Assembly: GCF_007827465.1 (NCBI RefSeq)
Contig: NZ_VISL01000001.1
Coordinates: 1,378,501-1,442,500 of the forward strand
Source: Dokdonia sp. Hel_I_53
GTDB lineage: Bacteria > Bacteroidota > Bacteroidia > Flavobacteriales > Flavobacteriaceae
DNA length: 64,000 bases
Direction: 5' to 3'
Part shown: positions 16,087-23,308 of the stretch, one piece after another
How the letters are laid out: each line of letters opens with the position of its first letter
Numbering within the stretch: the first letter of the stretch is position 1
The notes under the pieces: model-generated
What the model saw: only the letters and a program-made list of their open reading frames with translations
The model's database searches: none
What the model was told of the DNA's origin: nothing
Program-made: the position numbers and the translations under genes

Positions 16087-16620
16087 TTAAAGTAATTTAC
16101 TATATAGATCCCAAACCACCACACCACAGGAAACAGAAATATTAAGTGAATGCTTGGTCCCAACTTGTGGGATTTCTATCACTGCATTTGACAAAGACAC
16201 GATCTCTTGTTGAACTCCTTTCACTTCATTCCCAAACACTACTGCATATTTTTTATGTGAAGATGGCTCAAACTCGTTAAGCATGATTGCATCCTCTGCT
16301 TGCTCCACAGCACAGATTTGAACCCCTTCATTTTGTAACTTTCGCGTAAGCGTAACCACATCTTCTACATACTCCCAAGAAACGGAATCTGTAGCTCCTA
16401 AGGCGGTTTTTTGAATATCCCGATGCGGTGGAGAGGCTGTAATACCACAGAGATAGATTTTTTCAATAAGAAAAGCATCTGCTGTACGAAAAACAGAGCC
16501 CACATTATTGAGACTTCTTATATTATCTAAAATAATGATAATAGGAGTTTTTACAGCTTCCTTAAAATCTGTAATAGATTTACGAGTGAGCTCGCTATTT
16601 TTCAGCTTTCGGTTATTCAT
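16087..16620 (-). CDS. SpoU/TrmH family RNA 2'-O-methyltransferase
   Basis: 177 residues. The three SPOUT motifs are visible: DNIRSLNNVGSVFRTADAF (33-51), VVFGNEVKGV (127-136) and IEIPQVGTKHSLNISVSCGVVVWDLY (145-170), which form the deep-trefoil SAM pocket. It should methylate a ribose in tRNA or rRNA; the target is not predictable. It starts 27 bases after era on the same strand, so the two are probably co-transcribed. Confidence 0.9.
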   Translation of the reverse strand: MNNRKLKNSELTRKSITDFKEAVKTPIIIILDNIRSLNNVGSVFRTADAFLIEKIYLCGITASPPHRDIQKTALGATDSVSWEYVEDVVTLTRKLQNEGVQICAVEQAEDAIMLNEFEPSSHKKYAVVFGNEVKGVQQEIVSLSNAVIEIPQVGTKHSLNISVSCGVVVWDLYSKLL

Positions 16621-16647
16621 AATTACAGCAGGAACATCCTTTTAATT

Positions 16648-17532
16648 TTATTTCTGATTGTAACCAAAACGTTTGAGCTGGCGTTCACTGCTTCTCCAGT
16701 TTTTATTCACTTTTACATATAATTCAAGATGAACTTGTTTTCCAAAAAACTTTTCGAGATCTTTTCTTGCCTCTACTCCCACTCTTTTGAGAGCACTTCC
16801 TTTATGACCAATAATAATCCCTTTTTGACTCTCGCGCTCTACCATGATAACGGCGCGCATACGGATAATTTCTTCCTCTTCAAAAAATTCTTCGGTATCA
16901 ATCTCTACAGCATAAGGTATTTCCTTCTTATAGTGAAGTAAGATTTTTTCTCTTATAATCTCATTTACAAAAAAGCGCTCAGGCTTATCAGTAAGCTGAT
17001 CTTTAGGATAAAAAGCTGGTGACTCTGGTAATAGTTCAATAATTCTATTGAAAACTTGTGGAACCCCAAAGTTTTCTAATGCAGAAATTGCAAATACCTC
17101 AGCATTAGGCACTTTTTCTGTCCATAATGTAAGCGCTTCATTAAGTAACGTTTCATCACCTTTATCAATCTTGTTTATGAGTAATAACACAGGGATTTTT
17201 GCGGAGCGTATCTTATTAAAAAAAGCCTCGTCCTTAAGCTCCTTTTCTCCTAGTTCTACGATATACAATAGCACATCTGCATCTTCAAAGGCACTTTTTA
17301 CAAAATCCATCATAGAGGCTTGCAACTCATATGCTGGTTTTATAATACCAGGCGTATCACTTAATATCATTTGGAAATCCTCACCATTTACAATCCCTAA
17401 GATACGGTGACGTGTCGTTTGAGCTTTAGAAGTAATAATACTCAAACGCTCCCCTACAAAAGCATTCATAAGTGTACTTTTCCCAACATTTGGGTTTCCT
17501 ATAATATTTACAAATCCTGCTTTATGAGCCAT
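16648..17532 (-). CDS. era: GTPase Era
   Basis: 294 residues from ATG 17532 (MAHKAGFVNIIGNPNVGKST); an ATG three codons upstream is possible. GTPase motifs: G1 GNPNVGKST, G3 DTPG, G4 NKID, then the C-terminal KH domain with MVERESQKGIIIGHKGSALK (about 226-245), whose GxxG loop binds the 3' end of 16S rRNA. Essential for 30S assembly. A -7 box lies just upstream. Confidence 0.97.
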   Translation of the reverse strand: MAHKAGFVNIIGNPNVGKSTLMNAFVGERLSIITSKAQTTRHRILGIVNGEDFQMILSDTPGIIKPAYELQASMMDFVKSAFEDADVLLYIVELGEKELKDEAFFNKIRSAKIPVLLLINKIDKGDETLLNEALTLWTEKVPNAEVFAISALENFGVPQVFNRIIELLPESPAFYPKDQLTDKPERFFVNEIIREKILLHYKKEIPYAVEIDTEEFFEEEEIIRMRAVIMVERESQKGIIIGHKGSALKRVGVEARKDLEKFFGKQVHLELYVKVNKNWRSSERQLKRFGYNQK

Positions 17533-17549
17533 AACTAACATCTTTTACG

Positions 17550-17557
17550 CAAAGATA
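17550..17557 (-). promoter_or_regulatory. Candidate -7 box (TATCTTTG) for era
   Basis: Full TAnnTTTG match on the minus strand. It ends 8 bases before ATG 17541 and 17 bases before ATG 17532, giving a very short leader. No TTG at ideal spacing. Confidence 0.5.
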
Positions 17558-17634
17558 CTTTAATGAAAGCATTTTGAGGCAGCCATGAGGTCAAGAAACT
17601 GACTCAAAGCAGTAGATCTCAGGTAATATTACAG

Positions 17635-17654
17635 TACGCTTTCGCGAAAGCGTA
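17635..17654. repeat. Highly iterated palindrome, copy 4 (20-base perfect palindrome)
   Basis: The core extends to TACGCTTTCG/CGAAAGCGTA. It lies 3 bases past the stop codon of the minus-strand RNA methyltransferase gene (stop at 17658). Confidence 0.95.
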
Positions 17655-17657
17655 AAA

Positions 17658-18119
17658 TCAAGATCTTGATTTCTGGCGCGTTCTGTCATACATAACAATA
17701 CTGCCCGCTACAGCAACATTAAGACTAAATGTTGAAGAAAATTGAACTAAAAAATGAGACTCTTTGATAGCATCCTTAGAGAGTCCGTGGTCTTCAGCAC
17801 CTAGTAGGTAAACACATCTTCTGGGATGCTCAAATGTTTCTAAGGAAGCAGCGTTTTCATCCAGCTCGACACCTACAATACGCACGCCTTTAGGTAAATG
17901 GGTTTTAAAATCTTGAAAATTATCGTAGTGATAATAAGGCATTGAATGCACTGCGTTGTGAGTATCACTAGCTTGCTTTGCATACCGTTTACCTATTGTA
18001 AAAATAAAGCTTGCCCCTAAGTTTTGTGCAGACCTCCATAAAACCCCTAAGTTTTCTGGGGTTTTTCCATTTTGAATCCCTATCCCAAAGAATTCATTTT
18101 TAAAATTATCTGGCTGCAT
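17658..18119 (-). CDS. TrmH-like RNA methyltransferase
   Basis: 153 residues from ATG 18119 (MQPDNFKNEFFGIG); an upstream ATG at 18155 would add a hydrophobic dozen residues not expected in this family. SPOUT motifs: TPENLGVLWRSAQNLGASFIF, YLLGAEDHGLSKDAI and LVQFSSTFSLNVAVAGSIVMYDR. In place of the usual FGxExxGL it reads LGAEDHGL. It is the second SpoU-class enzyme within 2 kb but is not similar enough to be a recent duplicate. Confidence 0.85.
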   Translation of the reverse strand: MQPDNFKNEFFGIGIQNGKTPENLGVLWRSAQNLGASFIFTIGKRYAKQASDTHNAVHSMPYYHYDNFQDFKTHLPKGVRIVGVELDENAASLETFEHPRRCVYLLGAEDHGLSKDAIKESHFLVQFSSTFSLNVAVAGSIVMYDRTRQKSRS

Positions 18120-18156
18120 CGTAGTATATATAATAGTAAAGAAAATAAAGATCATA

Positions 18157-18189
18157 AAAAAGAGACCGTCTTGTGGAGGTCTCTTTTTT
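18157..18189 (-). terminator. Terminator after the small hypothetical gene
   Basis: AAAAAGAGACC (18157-18167) pairs with GGTCTCTTTTT (18178-18188) around a 10-base loop, next to the stop at 18191. Confidence 0.7.
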
Positions 18190-18190
18190 A

Positions 18191-18415
18191 TTACATACTA
18201 TCAGGTCTTCCCTTTAAGCGTTTTTCAATTTTCTTTTTCTTTTCAGTGAGACGTTTCATAGCATCCATAATCTCTGGATCTTTGGTCTCTTTAAAAATCT
18301 CATTCAGTGCAAGAATGAGACGCTTTGCTTCTCTTGAAGCTGCAACGCGATCACTGGTGGACATATTGCTCATAGAAGCATTTTCAAACTCCACCGCTTC
18401 TTCCATTAATTTCAT
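18191..18415 (-). CDS. Small conserved-looking helical protein, unknown function
   Basis: 74 residues from ATG 18415 (MKLMEEAVEFENASMSNMST); a TTG at 18448 is the only upstream alternative. Predicted to be all helical, rich in Lys/Glu/Arg (REAKRLILALNEIFKETKDP), with a very basic C-terminus (KRLTEKKKKIEKRLKGRPDS). No family recognised. A terminator follows immediately. Confidence 0.6.
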   Translation of the reverse strand: MKLMEEAVEFENASMSNMSTSDRVAASREAKRLILALNEIFKETKDPEIMDAMKRLTEKKKKIEKRLKGRPDSM

Positions 18416-18562
18416 ACAGTATTTCAAATTTTGGCGAATGTAAGACAACGCACTCTAATTTCCAAAGATTGATCAAAAAATATGCCCTAAATGCTACTCA
18501 AAAAATTGAAAATCAGCGATTAAGAACCGTTTTGACGCTGTACTATCATCAGTTATTAGAAA

Positions 18563-20011
18563 CTACCCAGCCACCTTCATCCTATCACTAACACGCTTCC
18601 AAAGAATATCTGCAGCAACAGAAGTATTTTTTAAGCTATCTAACATTTCATTTACATTAATGTGCTCAAATAATTGAGGATCATCTTGTGACCTCAAATC
18701 TCCACCTCCTGATACGGTAGCGAGATGCCAACCTTCAAATGTGCGTCCTACAGTAAAACCTTTCCATATAATTTCGACATTTGTATGACGATCATCAGAT
18801 TTTATGCTATTGTACAACTCCAATACGTCTTTTTTAGAGCCTTCTATCATTTGAAAAAAAGTAGCTTCATGATGTACTAAACACCCAGAAATATTATGTC
18901 GCATATTATTACTTCTAGAATTAGACACCATTTTATCAATATCGCTTTGTGTTAAAGATTTTTTTGCCTTTGACCTGTAACTGAGTTCAAATATTACTTC
19001 TTTATCACATACCTTTTTTCTAAAATCACTAGGCAGTAAGCCGTAAACCTCCTTATATTTTTTTGAAAAATAACTTCTGCTTGACAATCCTATTGAGTAC
19101 ACAATCTCAGAGATTGTATTATTTGTATTGAGTAAAAGTTCCCGAGCTCGCTCCATTTTTAAGCGAATAATTAGACTGTTTACTGTTTCTCCAAAAATAT
19201 GTTGCACCCCACTCTGAAGTTTTGCTGGTCCCATAGCTGCAGTACGAGAGAGTTCTTTTACAGACAGTTTGCTCCCTATATTTGATTTAATATAATCTCC
19301 TAAATCAATTATTTTACGTAACTCATCATCGCGTAAACCATGTGTTGTATTAGTATTAGCATCAGACTTTTGGTAAGAATCTATCTGTTCTGAGATAGTT
19401 TTAAGCACTGCACTTTCTGCCAATAGCCTACCTATAACATCTGTTCTGGTGTTTTTTACTAACAATGTTGTGTGCTCTGCAATCCTAGGAGAGATTTCTC
19501 CAAAATACTGAAAAGCGGTATCCTGCCCATCTACTTCAAAAAGTTCAAATACATCTTTCCATAATCCTTCTCTACTATGATACACGTCCTCAGTCATATT
19601 TTCTTTCATCGCTAGGATGGCAGTCATAGATATTTGAACATTTGCAGGTAGAATAATTGTGTTTTGCTCATCTGTAGCACTTGACAGAATTACATTCTGT
19701 AAATGACCAATTTTATTTACCTTATCTGTATTTTCAAATTTGTGATAGAAATAACCTTCTATACAATAAAGAAAATATAAAGGATTCATTTGGCTTTCAT
19801 CCTTTGTAAAAATAAATTCCTCTGATAACTTGATGTTATAGGTCCTTACCACAAGACCTGAGAAGATGACATGGTTTGTAATCACGCCCTTACCGTTATC
19901 ATTATCCAGCACAAGCTTAGATGCCCCAAGACTCTCACTGAAATCTGCCTCTAGAAATACAGCGAGCTTGCGAAGTTGGTCTGCAGGGGTTAACTCACTA
20001 ATGTTTAACAT
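18563..20011 (-). CDS. AraC-family transcriptional regulator with C-terminal BLUF blue-light sensor domain
   Basis: 482 residues. The N-terminal ~230 residues are a sensor-like region without a clear match. Residues 232-332 are an AraC DNA-binding domain: first helix-turn-helix at KLSVKELSRTAAMGPAKLQS, second at TISEIVYSIGLSSRSYFSKK with YKEVYGLLPSDFR. Residues 338-432 are a BLUF domain with the flavin photochemistry residues in place: Tyr345 (FELSYRSKA), Asn368/369 (SRSNN), Gln387 (FFQMIEG) and Trp428. BLUF binds FAD and senses blue light, so light-dependent transcription control is likely. A -7 box lies 20 bases upstream. Confidence 0.9.
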   Translation of the reverse strand: MLNISELTPADQLRKLAVFLEADFSESLGASKLVLDNDNGKGVITNHVIFSGLVVRTYNIKLSEEFIFTKDESQMNPLYFLYCIEGYFYHKFENTDKVNKIGHLQNVILSSATDEQNTIILPANVQISMTAILAMKENMTEDVYHSREGLWKDVFELFEVDGQDTAFQYFGEISPRIAEHTTLLVKNTRTDVIGRLLAESAVLKTISEQIDSYQKSDANTNTTHGLRDDELRKIIDLGDYIKSNIGSKLSVKELSRTAAMGPAKLQSGVQHIFGETVNSLIIRLKMERARELLLNTNNTISEIVYSIGLSSRSYFSKKYKEVYGLLPSDFRKKVCDKEVIFELSYRSKAKKSLTQSDIDKMVSNSRSNNMRHNISGCLVHHEATFFQMIEGSKKDVLELYNSIKSDDRHTNVEIIWKGFTVGRTFEGWHLATVSGGGDLRSQDDPQLFEHINVNEMLDSLKNTSVAADILWKRVSDRMKVAG

Positions 20012-20031
20012 TTTTGATAAAACTTAAAACA

Positions 20032-20039
20032 CAAAACTA
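20032..20039 (-). promoter_or_regulatory. Candidate -7 box (TAGTTTTG) for the AraC-BLUF gene
   Basis: Full match to TAnnTTTG on the minus strand, ending 20 bases before the ATG. No TTG at the usual -33 distance, which would fit a promoter needing an activator. Confidence 0.45.
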
Positions 20040-20158
20040 AGTACTCTAATACTCTCTCATTGACGCAATTGAAAAAAATATGAATGCTGTTTGCTGGATT
20101 TGGTGCTATAAAATTAATAAAAAACCTACAATTAAAAGACCTCTAGGGTACTTTTGGT

Positions 20159-20374
20159 CTATTTCTTAATAAACAGATAATACCCATTTACTAATAATAT
20201 GGCAACATTTGTAATAATAATAGGGATGCTGCCTAGCAGTACTCCATAAGCTACAAAGAGGGCGCATCCTACAGAGTTCACAATACGCAGCTTACGTAGA
20301 TCTTTATTAAAAAATGACAGTAACACAAATAGACTTGCTAGATACCCAATGATTTCTGTTGGATTTATTTCCAT
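20159..20374 (-). CDS. Small YgjV/SemiSWEET-like membrane protein
   Basis: 71 residues, three hydrophobic segments (about 8-24, 30-46 and 49-68), with EIIGYLASLFVLLSFFNKDL and NSVGCALFVAYGVLLGSIPI. This is the pattern of single three-helix-bundle proteins of the YgjV/SemiSWEET type, which act as dimers. Sugar transport is possible but not shown. It stands alone between the AraC-BLUF gene and tRNA-fMet. Confidence 0.65.
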   Translation of the reverse strand: MEINPTEIIGYLASLFVLLSFFNKDLRKLRIVNSVGCALFVAYGVLLGSIPIIITNVAILLVNGYYLFIKK

Positions 20375-20396
20375 AAATTTCTAATTAAGATATAAA

Positions 20397-20427
20397 AAAA
20401 GTCCCAACCTTTACGGTTGGGACTTTT
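20397..20427 (-). terminator. Terminator of tRNA-fMet
   Basis: A 13-bp stem, AAAAGTCCCAACC (20397-20409) with GGTTGGGACTTTT (20415-20427) and loop TTTAC, six bases past the tRNA 3' end. Confidence 0.85.
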
Positions 20428-20433
20428 ACTTAG

Positions 20434-20506
20434 TAGCGGGAACTGGACTCGAACCAGTGACCTTCGGGTTATGAGCCCGACGAGCTGCCTACTGCTCTAT
20501 CCCGCG
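20434..20506 (-). tRNA. Initiator tRNA-fMet (anticodon CAT)
   Basis: The minus strand reads CGCGGGATAGAGCAGTAGGC and onward, with anticodon loop CTCATAA, GGG/CCC base pairs in the anticodon stem and a mismatch at the first acceptor pair (C1 with T72). Both are hallmarks of the initiator. T arm GGTTCGAGTCC. 73 bases, CCA not encoded. Confidence 0.95.
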
Positions 20507-20630
20507 CTATTGGATGGCAAATATACAACCATTTTAAGGCTAAAACCTAATATGAAAGCTTAAAATATTTGTAAAAATTTTTATTTCTATTTATTTCACT
20601 GGAAATAAACTAATTGTGAGTAGAGAAATA

Positions 20631-21014
20631 TTATGTCTTTTTTGAAACCCTCAAGTTTGATGACTGGATTATCCATGAAAGTGCATCAACACGCTCCCCT
20701 AAAGTGAACGTTTTAAGTTCTGAATCCATTAATACACCTTTAAATGTCGACAAGTTTCGTATCCAGTCTCTGTCTGTTACAACTGCAACTCTTTCAAATC
20801 TGTTACTATGGTTGATGTTAAAAAGCATTTCTTCCATCAATGCCTTAAGATTTACATCTTCAGTATCATCTTCTTCCAAATATAGATTTATAGATTCGTA
20901 CTTCTCCAGCTTTTCAAGAATAGATTCCTTGATCTCATCCACACCTTCTTGGTCAAGTTTTTTTTCAAATACAAACCCTATAACTCTCTCAGAAATATTT
21001 AGTGTAACTACCAT
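20631..21014 (-). CDS. SpoIIAA-like (STAS-fold) protein
   Basis: 127 residues from ATG 21014; a TTG six codons upstream is less likely. The pattern (VVTLNISERVIGFVFEKKLD, a long helix, INLYLEEDD, FERVAVVTDRDWIRNLST, ELKTFTLGERVDALSWI) fits the SpoIIAA-like/STAS family, whose members bind small hydrophobic ligands or act in signalling. Cytoplasmic. The CPXCG gene lies 38 bases upstream on the same strand, so co-transcription is likely. Confidence 0.7.
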   Translation of the reverse strand: MVVTLNISERVIGFVFEKKLDQEGVDEIKESILEKLEKYESINLYLEEDDTEDVNLKALMEEMLFNINHSNRFERVAVVTDRDWIRNLSTFKGVLMDSELKTFTLGERVDALSWIIQSSNLRVSKKT

Positions 21015-21052
21015 AGCTTGCTTATTACACAAAAGGTACGGCTTTTAAAGAT

Positions 21053-21232
21053 TCACTGTTCAATATTTGATGCCGTAAATTCTGACAATTCACCTTCTTG
21101 AAATACTGTTCGGATTTCTATAGGGTTACAACATACTTCACAATCCTCCACATATATAGAATTTGCAGAAGGATCTAGAAGCATAGATATTGTTTCCCAA
21201 CAGTATGGACATTGAAAAAAATGCTCGTACAT
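21053..21232 (-). CDS. CPXCG-motif cysteine-rich small protein
   Basis: 59 residues from ATG 21232. It starts MYEHFFQCPYCWETISMLLD, with CPYC, and continues to EDCEVCCNPIEI, giving two CxxC pairs (residues 8/11 and 31/34) for one zinc site. This is the CPXCG family of small zinc-ribbon proteins. Function unknown; possibly binds nucleic acid or protein. It lies just upstream of the SpoIIAA-like gene. Confidence 0.8.
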   Translation of the reverse strand: MYEHFFQCPYCWETISMLLDPSANSIYVEDCEVCCNPIEIRTVFQEGELSEFTASNIEQ

Positions 21233-21255
21233 AATGTAGGTTTTGTGTCAAGTTT

Positions 21256-21269
21256 GCTTTCGCGAAAGC
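21256..21269. repeat. Highly iterated palindrome, copy 5
   Basis: GCTTTCGCGAAAGC, ending 6 bases from the stop codon of the TolC-family gene (stop at 21276, minus strand). Confidence 0.95.
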
Positions 21270-21275
21270 GTAAAA

Positions 21276-22643
21276 CTAAAAATCGACGTTAAGTAACTGT
21301 CCCGTCAACTGCAACAGTGTAAGTTCAGCTAGCTTAGCTGTGTATTTTGCAGCGTTCTTACTCGTTTGAGTATTGAGCAAATTAAGCTGCGCCTGCCGAA
21401 ATTCTATACTTGTGATCTGTCCAAGTTTTAATCTTTCCTGTGAACGTTCAAAATTTGCAATACTAGTTGCTACGTTATCTTCTTGAAGATGGTAGATCGC
21501 TAGTGCATTAATATAATTTCCGCGAGCATTTGCAATATCTCTTTTTACAGATTGTTCTAGCTGCGCCTTTAAAATTTCTTGACTATCTAGAGCTATTTTT
21601 GCATTTTTTAGTCCTACAATAGAGCGCCCTCCGTCAAAAAGATTCCACCGTAAACTAGCTCCTGCCACTAATGAAGTAGATGTTCTTGTTGTGCTAGGAA
21701 AAAATGCAGAGGCAGGATTATTTGCTAGATTCCATCCATAGCTTCCAGTAAGACCTATGGTAGGTAAAAACAGACCTTTTGCTTTTTTTATCTCATAATC
21801 ATTAATGAGTATGTCTTGTTCAATTTGCAACAAACTCACGTTGTTTAAAGTGGCATTTTCAAGATAGCTATCCATAAGAAGAGGGCTTACAAATGTAACA
21901 GTAGTATCTGCCGTTTTTAAATCTTGTATATCACTGGCCAAGACGACATTTAAATCTCGTTGTGCGTTACGCAGTTGTTGAGATGCATTTAATAAATTAA
22001 TACTATCCGTTACAATATCCACCTGAGCATTGAGTATTTGAAGTCTATTTACCTGTCCATAGTCAAATTGATACTGAGCACGAGTTTCTCGCTGTTTTGA
22101 GATTTCTAAAGCCGACTCTAGTACTGATATATTTTCTTCAATTCTAGCAACTTCATAGTATACAGAAAAAAGTTGAAGCATTACATTTTCTATAGTTTCT
22201 CTCGCTTCTAACTGAGATAAATTATATCGTTCTTTGAGTTGCTTGTAATTGTAAAATCTTCCCAAGCCGTCAAATAATGTATAACTGGCATTTATGGATG
22301 CATCATAACGAGTTGTCTCTGCATCGTCAATGATTATATCAGGACGGGGATTGCCCTGTTGATCTAATGCACCTCCAAAATCATTAGTACTACTTGTTCT
22401 ATCAAAGTTTGCGCCTGCAAGTCCAAAAACTGTAGGCAAATAATTTGAATTGAGAATACTCGTATTATTTTCAGCAATGGCGACTTGGTTTGTCGCTAGT
22501 AGAACCCCAAAGTTGTTCTCTAGCATTTGTTGTACAGCATCCTCTTTGGATAATAATTGTGCCGTTTGCTGTGGGTACGCTTTCGCGAAAGCAAAAAAAC
22601 AAATAATACATCCAATATGTTTAACTAATCTTGATGGAATCAT
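21276..22643 (-). CDS. TolC-family outer-membrane efflux protein
   Basis: 455 residues. Signal peptide ending CFFAFAKAYPQQ, with AFAKA (18-22) encoded by a palindrome copy. The mature protein has the duplicated OEP repeat: long helices (SQLEARETIENVMLQLFSVYYEVARIEE and KAQLEQSVKRDIANARGNYI are positions about 152-179 and 365-384) and beta hairpins such as SYTLFDGLGRFYNYKQLKER and RWNLFDGGRSIVGLKNAKIA. It is the outer-membrane exit duct for the RND pump in the same operon; its start overlaps the upstream gene by four bases. Confidence 0.93.
   Translation of the reverse strand: MIPSRLVKHIGCIICFFAFAKAYPQQTAQLLSKEDAVQQMLENNFGVLLATNQVAIAENNTSILNSNYLPTVFGLAGANFDRTSSTNDFGGALDQQGNPRPDIIIDDAETTRYDASINASYTLFDGLGRFYNYKQLKERYNLSQLEARETIENVMLQLFSVYYEVARIEENISVLESALEISKQRETRAQYQFDYGQVNRLQILNAQVDIVTDSINLLNASQQLRNAQRDLNVVLASDIQDLKTADTTVTFVSPLLMDSYLENATLNNVSLLQIEQDILINDYEIKKAKGLFLPTIGLTGSYGWNLANNPASAFFPSTTRTSTSLVAGASLRWNLFDGGRSIVGLKNAKIALDSQEILKAQLEQSVKRDIANARGNYINALAIYHLQEDNVATSIANFERSQERLKLGQITSIEFRQAQLNLLNTQTSKNAAKYTAKLAELTLLQLTGQLLNVDF
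22577..22592. repeat. Highly iterated palindrome, copy 6 (in a signal-peptide coding region)
   Basis: ACGCTTTCGCGAAAGC; the perfect core is 22579-22592. It encodes AFAKA at the signal-peptide end of the TolC-family protein. Confidence 0.95.
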
Positions 22644-23308
22644 CCTATATTTTTAATTTTACGTACCAGCTCCTCAAGTGTCATTTTTTGTTTCAAATTA
22701 TAAGCACTTGCATATATTATTTCATTATCTCCAAGTTTAAAAATGAGCTCCTCATCTTGAGTCTCTAGAGACGCATCCTGCGGCACATATTTTAAATCAT
22801 CTCCTCCTTTGTGTACTTCTAAAGAATCTCGCTTTTGCTCTAAGCTAAAAGATCTATAATCTAAAAATCGATGCACACCTTTAAGCATTTTAAAACCTAC
22901 ACCTCCAGCAAGTATCATCAGTGCATACGTAATTAATTTTGTAAGTGTGAATTCATTATCACCAAAGAACATCGCTATAAGAAGCCAGAAGTGTATTAAT
23001 CCTATCAATGCTAACATAAAACCTATTACGATAGCTACGATATCCATTAACTGCGCACTGCTATCTCTTTTTACAATAAGGCTATCATCATCAAACTGAG
23101 CCTTGAAACCCAAGTCTTTTAGTACATCGAGGTTTCTTATTGCAGTTTCTGTCTCTGAAATTAGTAATTGAAGTGTTGAAGTATCTTGTGTGATTTTTCT
23201 TTTATTAAACTCCCTTAATAAATTAAGTTGCGCCTCGTAAGTGAGTTTATTCACGTTATCAAGTACAGTTATCAATTCTCTATCGGTATGATTTTTATAC
23301 AAATTCAT
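22640..23308 (-). CDS. Membrane protein embedded in the RND efflux operon, unknown function
   Basis: 222 residues. The N-terminal half is helical and soluble (YKNHTDRELITVLDNVNKLT). Two membrane helices (about 87-112 and 122-140) follow, then a C-terminal soluble part. It overlaps the RND gene by 4 bases upstream and the TolC-family gene by 4 bases downstream, so all three are translationally coupled. It may be an accessory subunit or regulator of the pump; no family recognised. Confidence 0.7.
   Translation of the reverse strand: MNLYKNHTDRELITVLDNVNKLTYEAQLNLLREFNKRKITQDTSTLQLLISETETAIRNLDVLKDLGFKAQFDDDSLIVKRDSSAQLMDIVAIVIGFMLALIGLIHFWLLIAMFFGDNEFTLTKLITYALMILAGGVGFKMLKGVHRFLDYRSFSLEQKRDSLEVHKGGDDLKYVPQDASLETQDEELIFKLGDNEIIYASAYNLKQKMTLEELVRKIKNIG

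Noticed and set aside
17635..17654. Palindrome as a KOPS-like oriented segregation signal
   Set aside because: A perfect palindrome has no direction, so it cannot mark replichore orientation.
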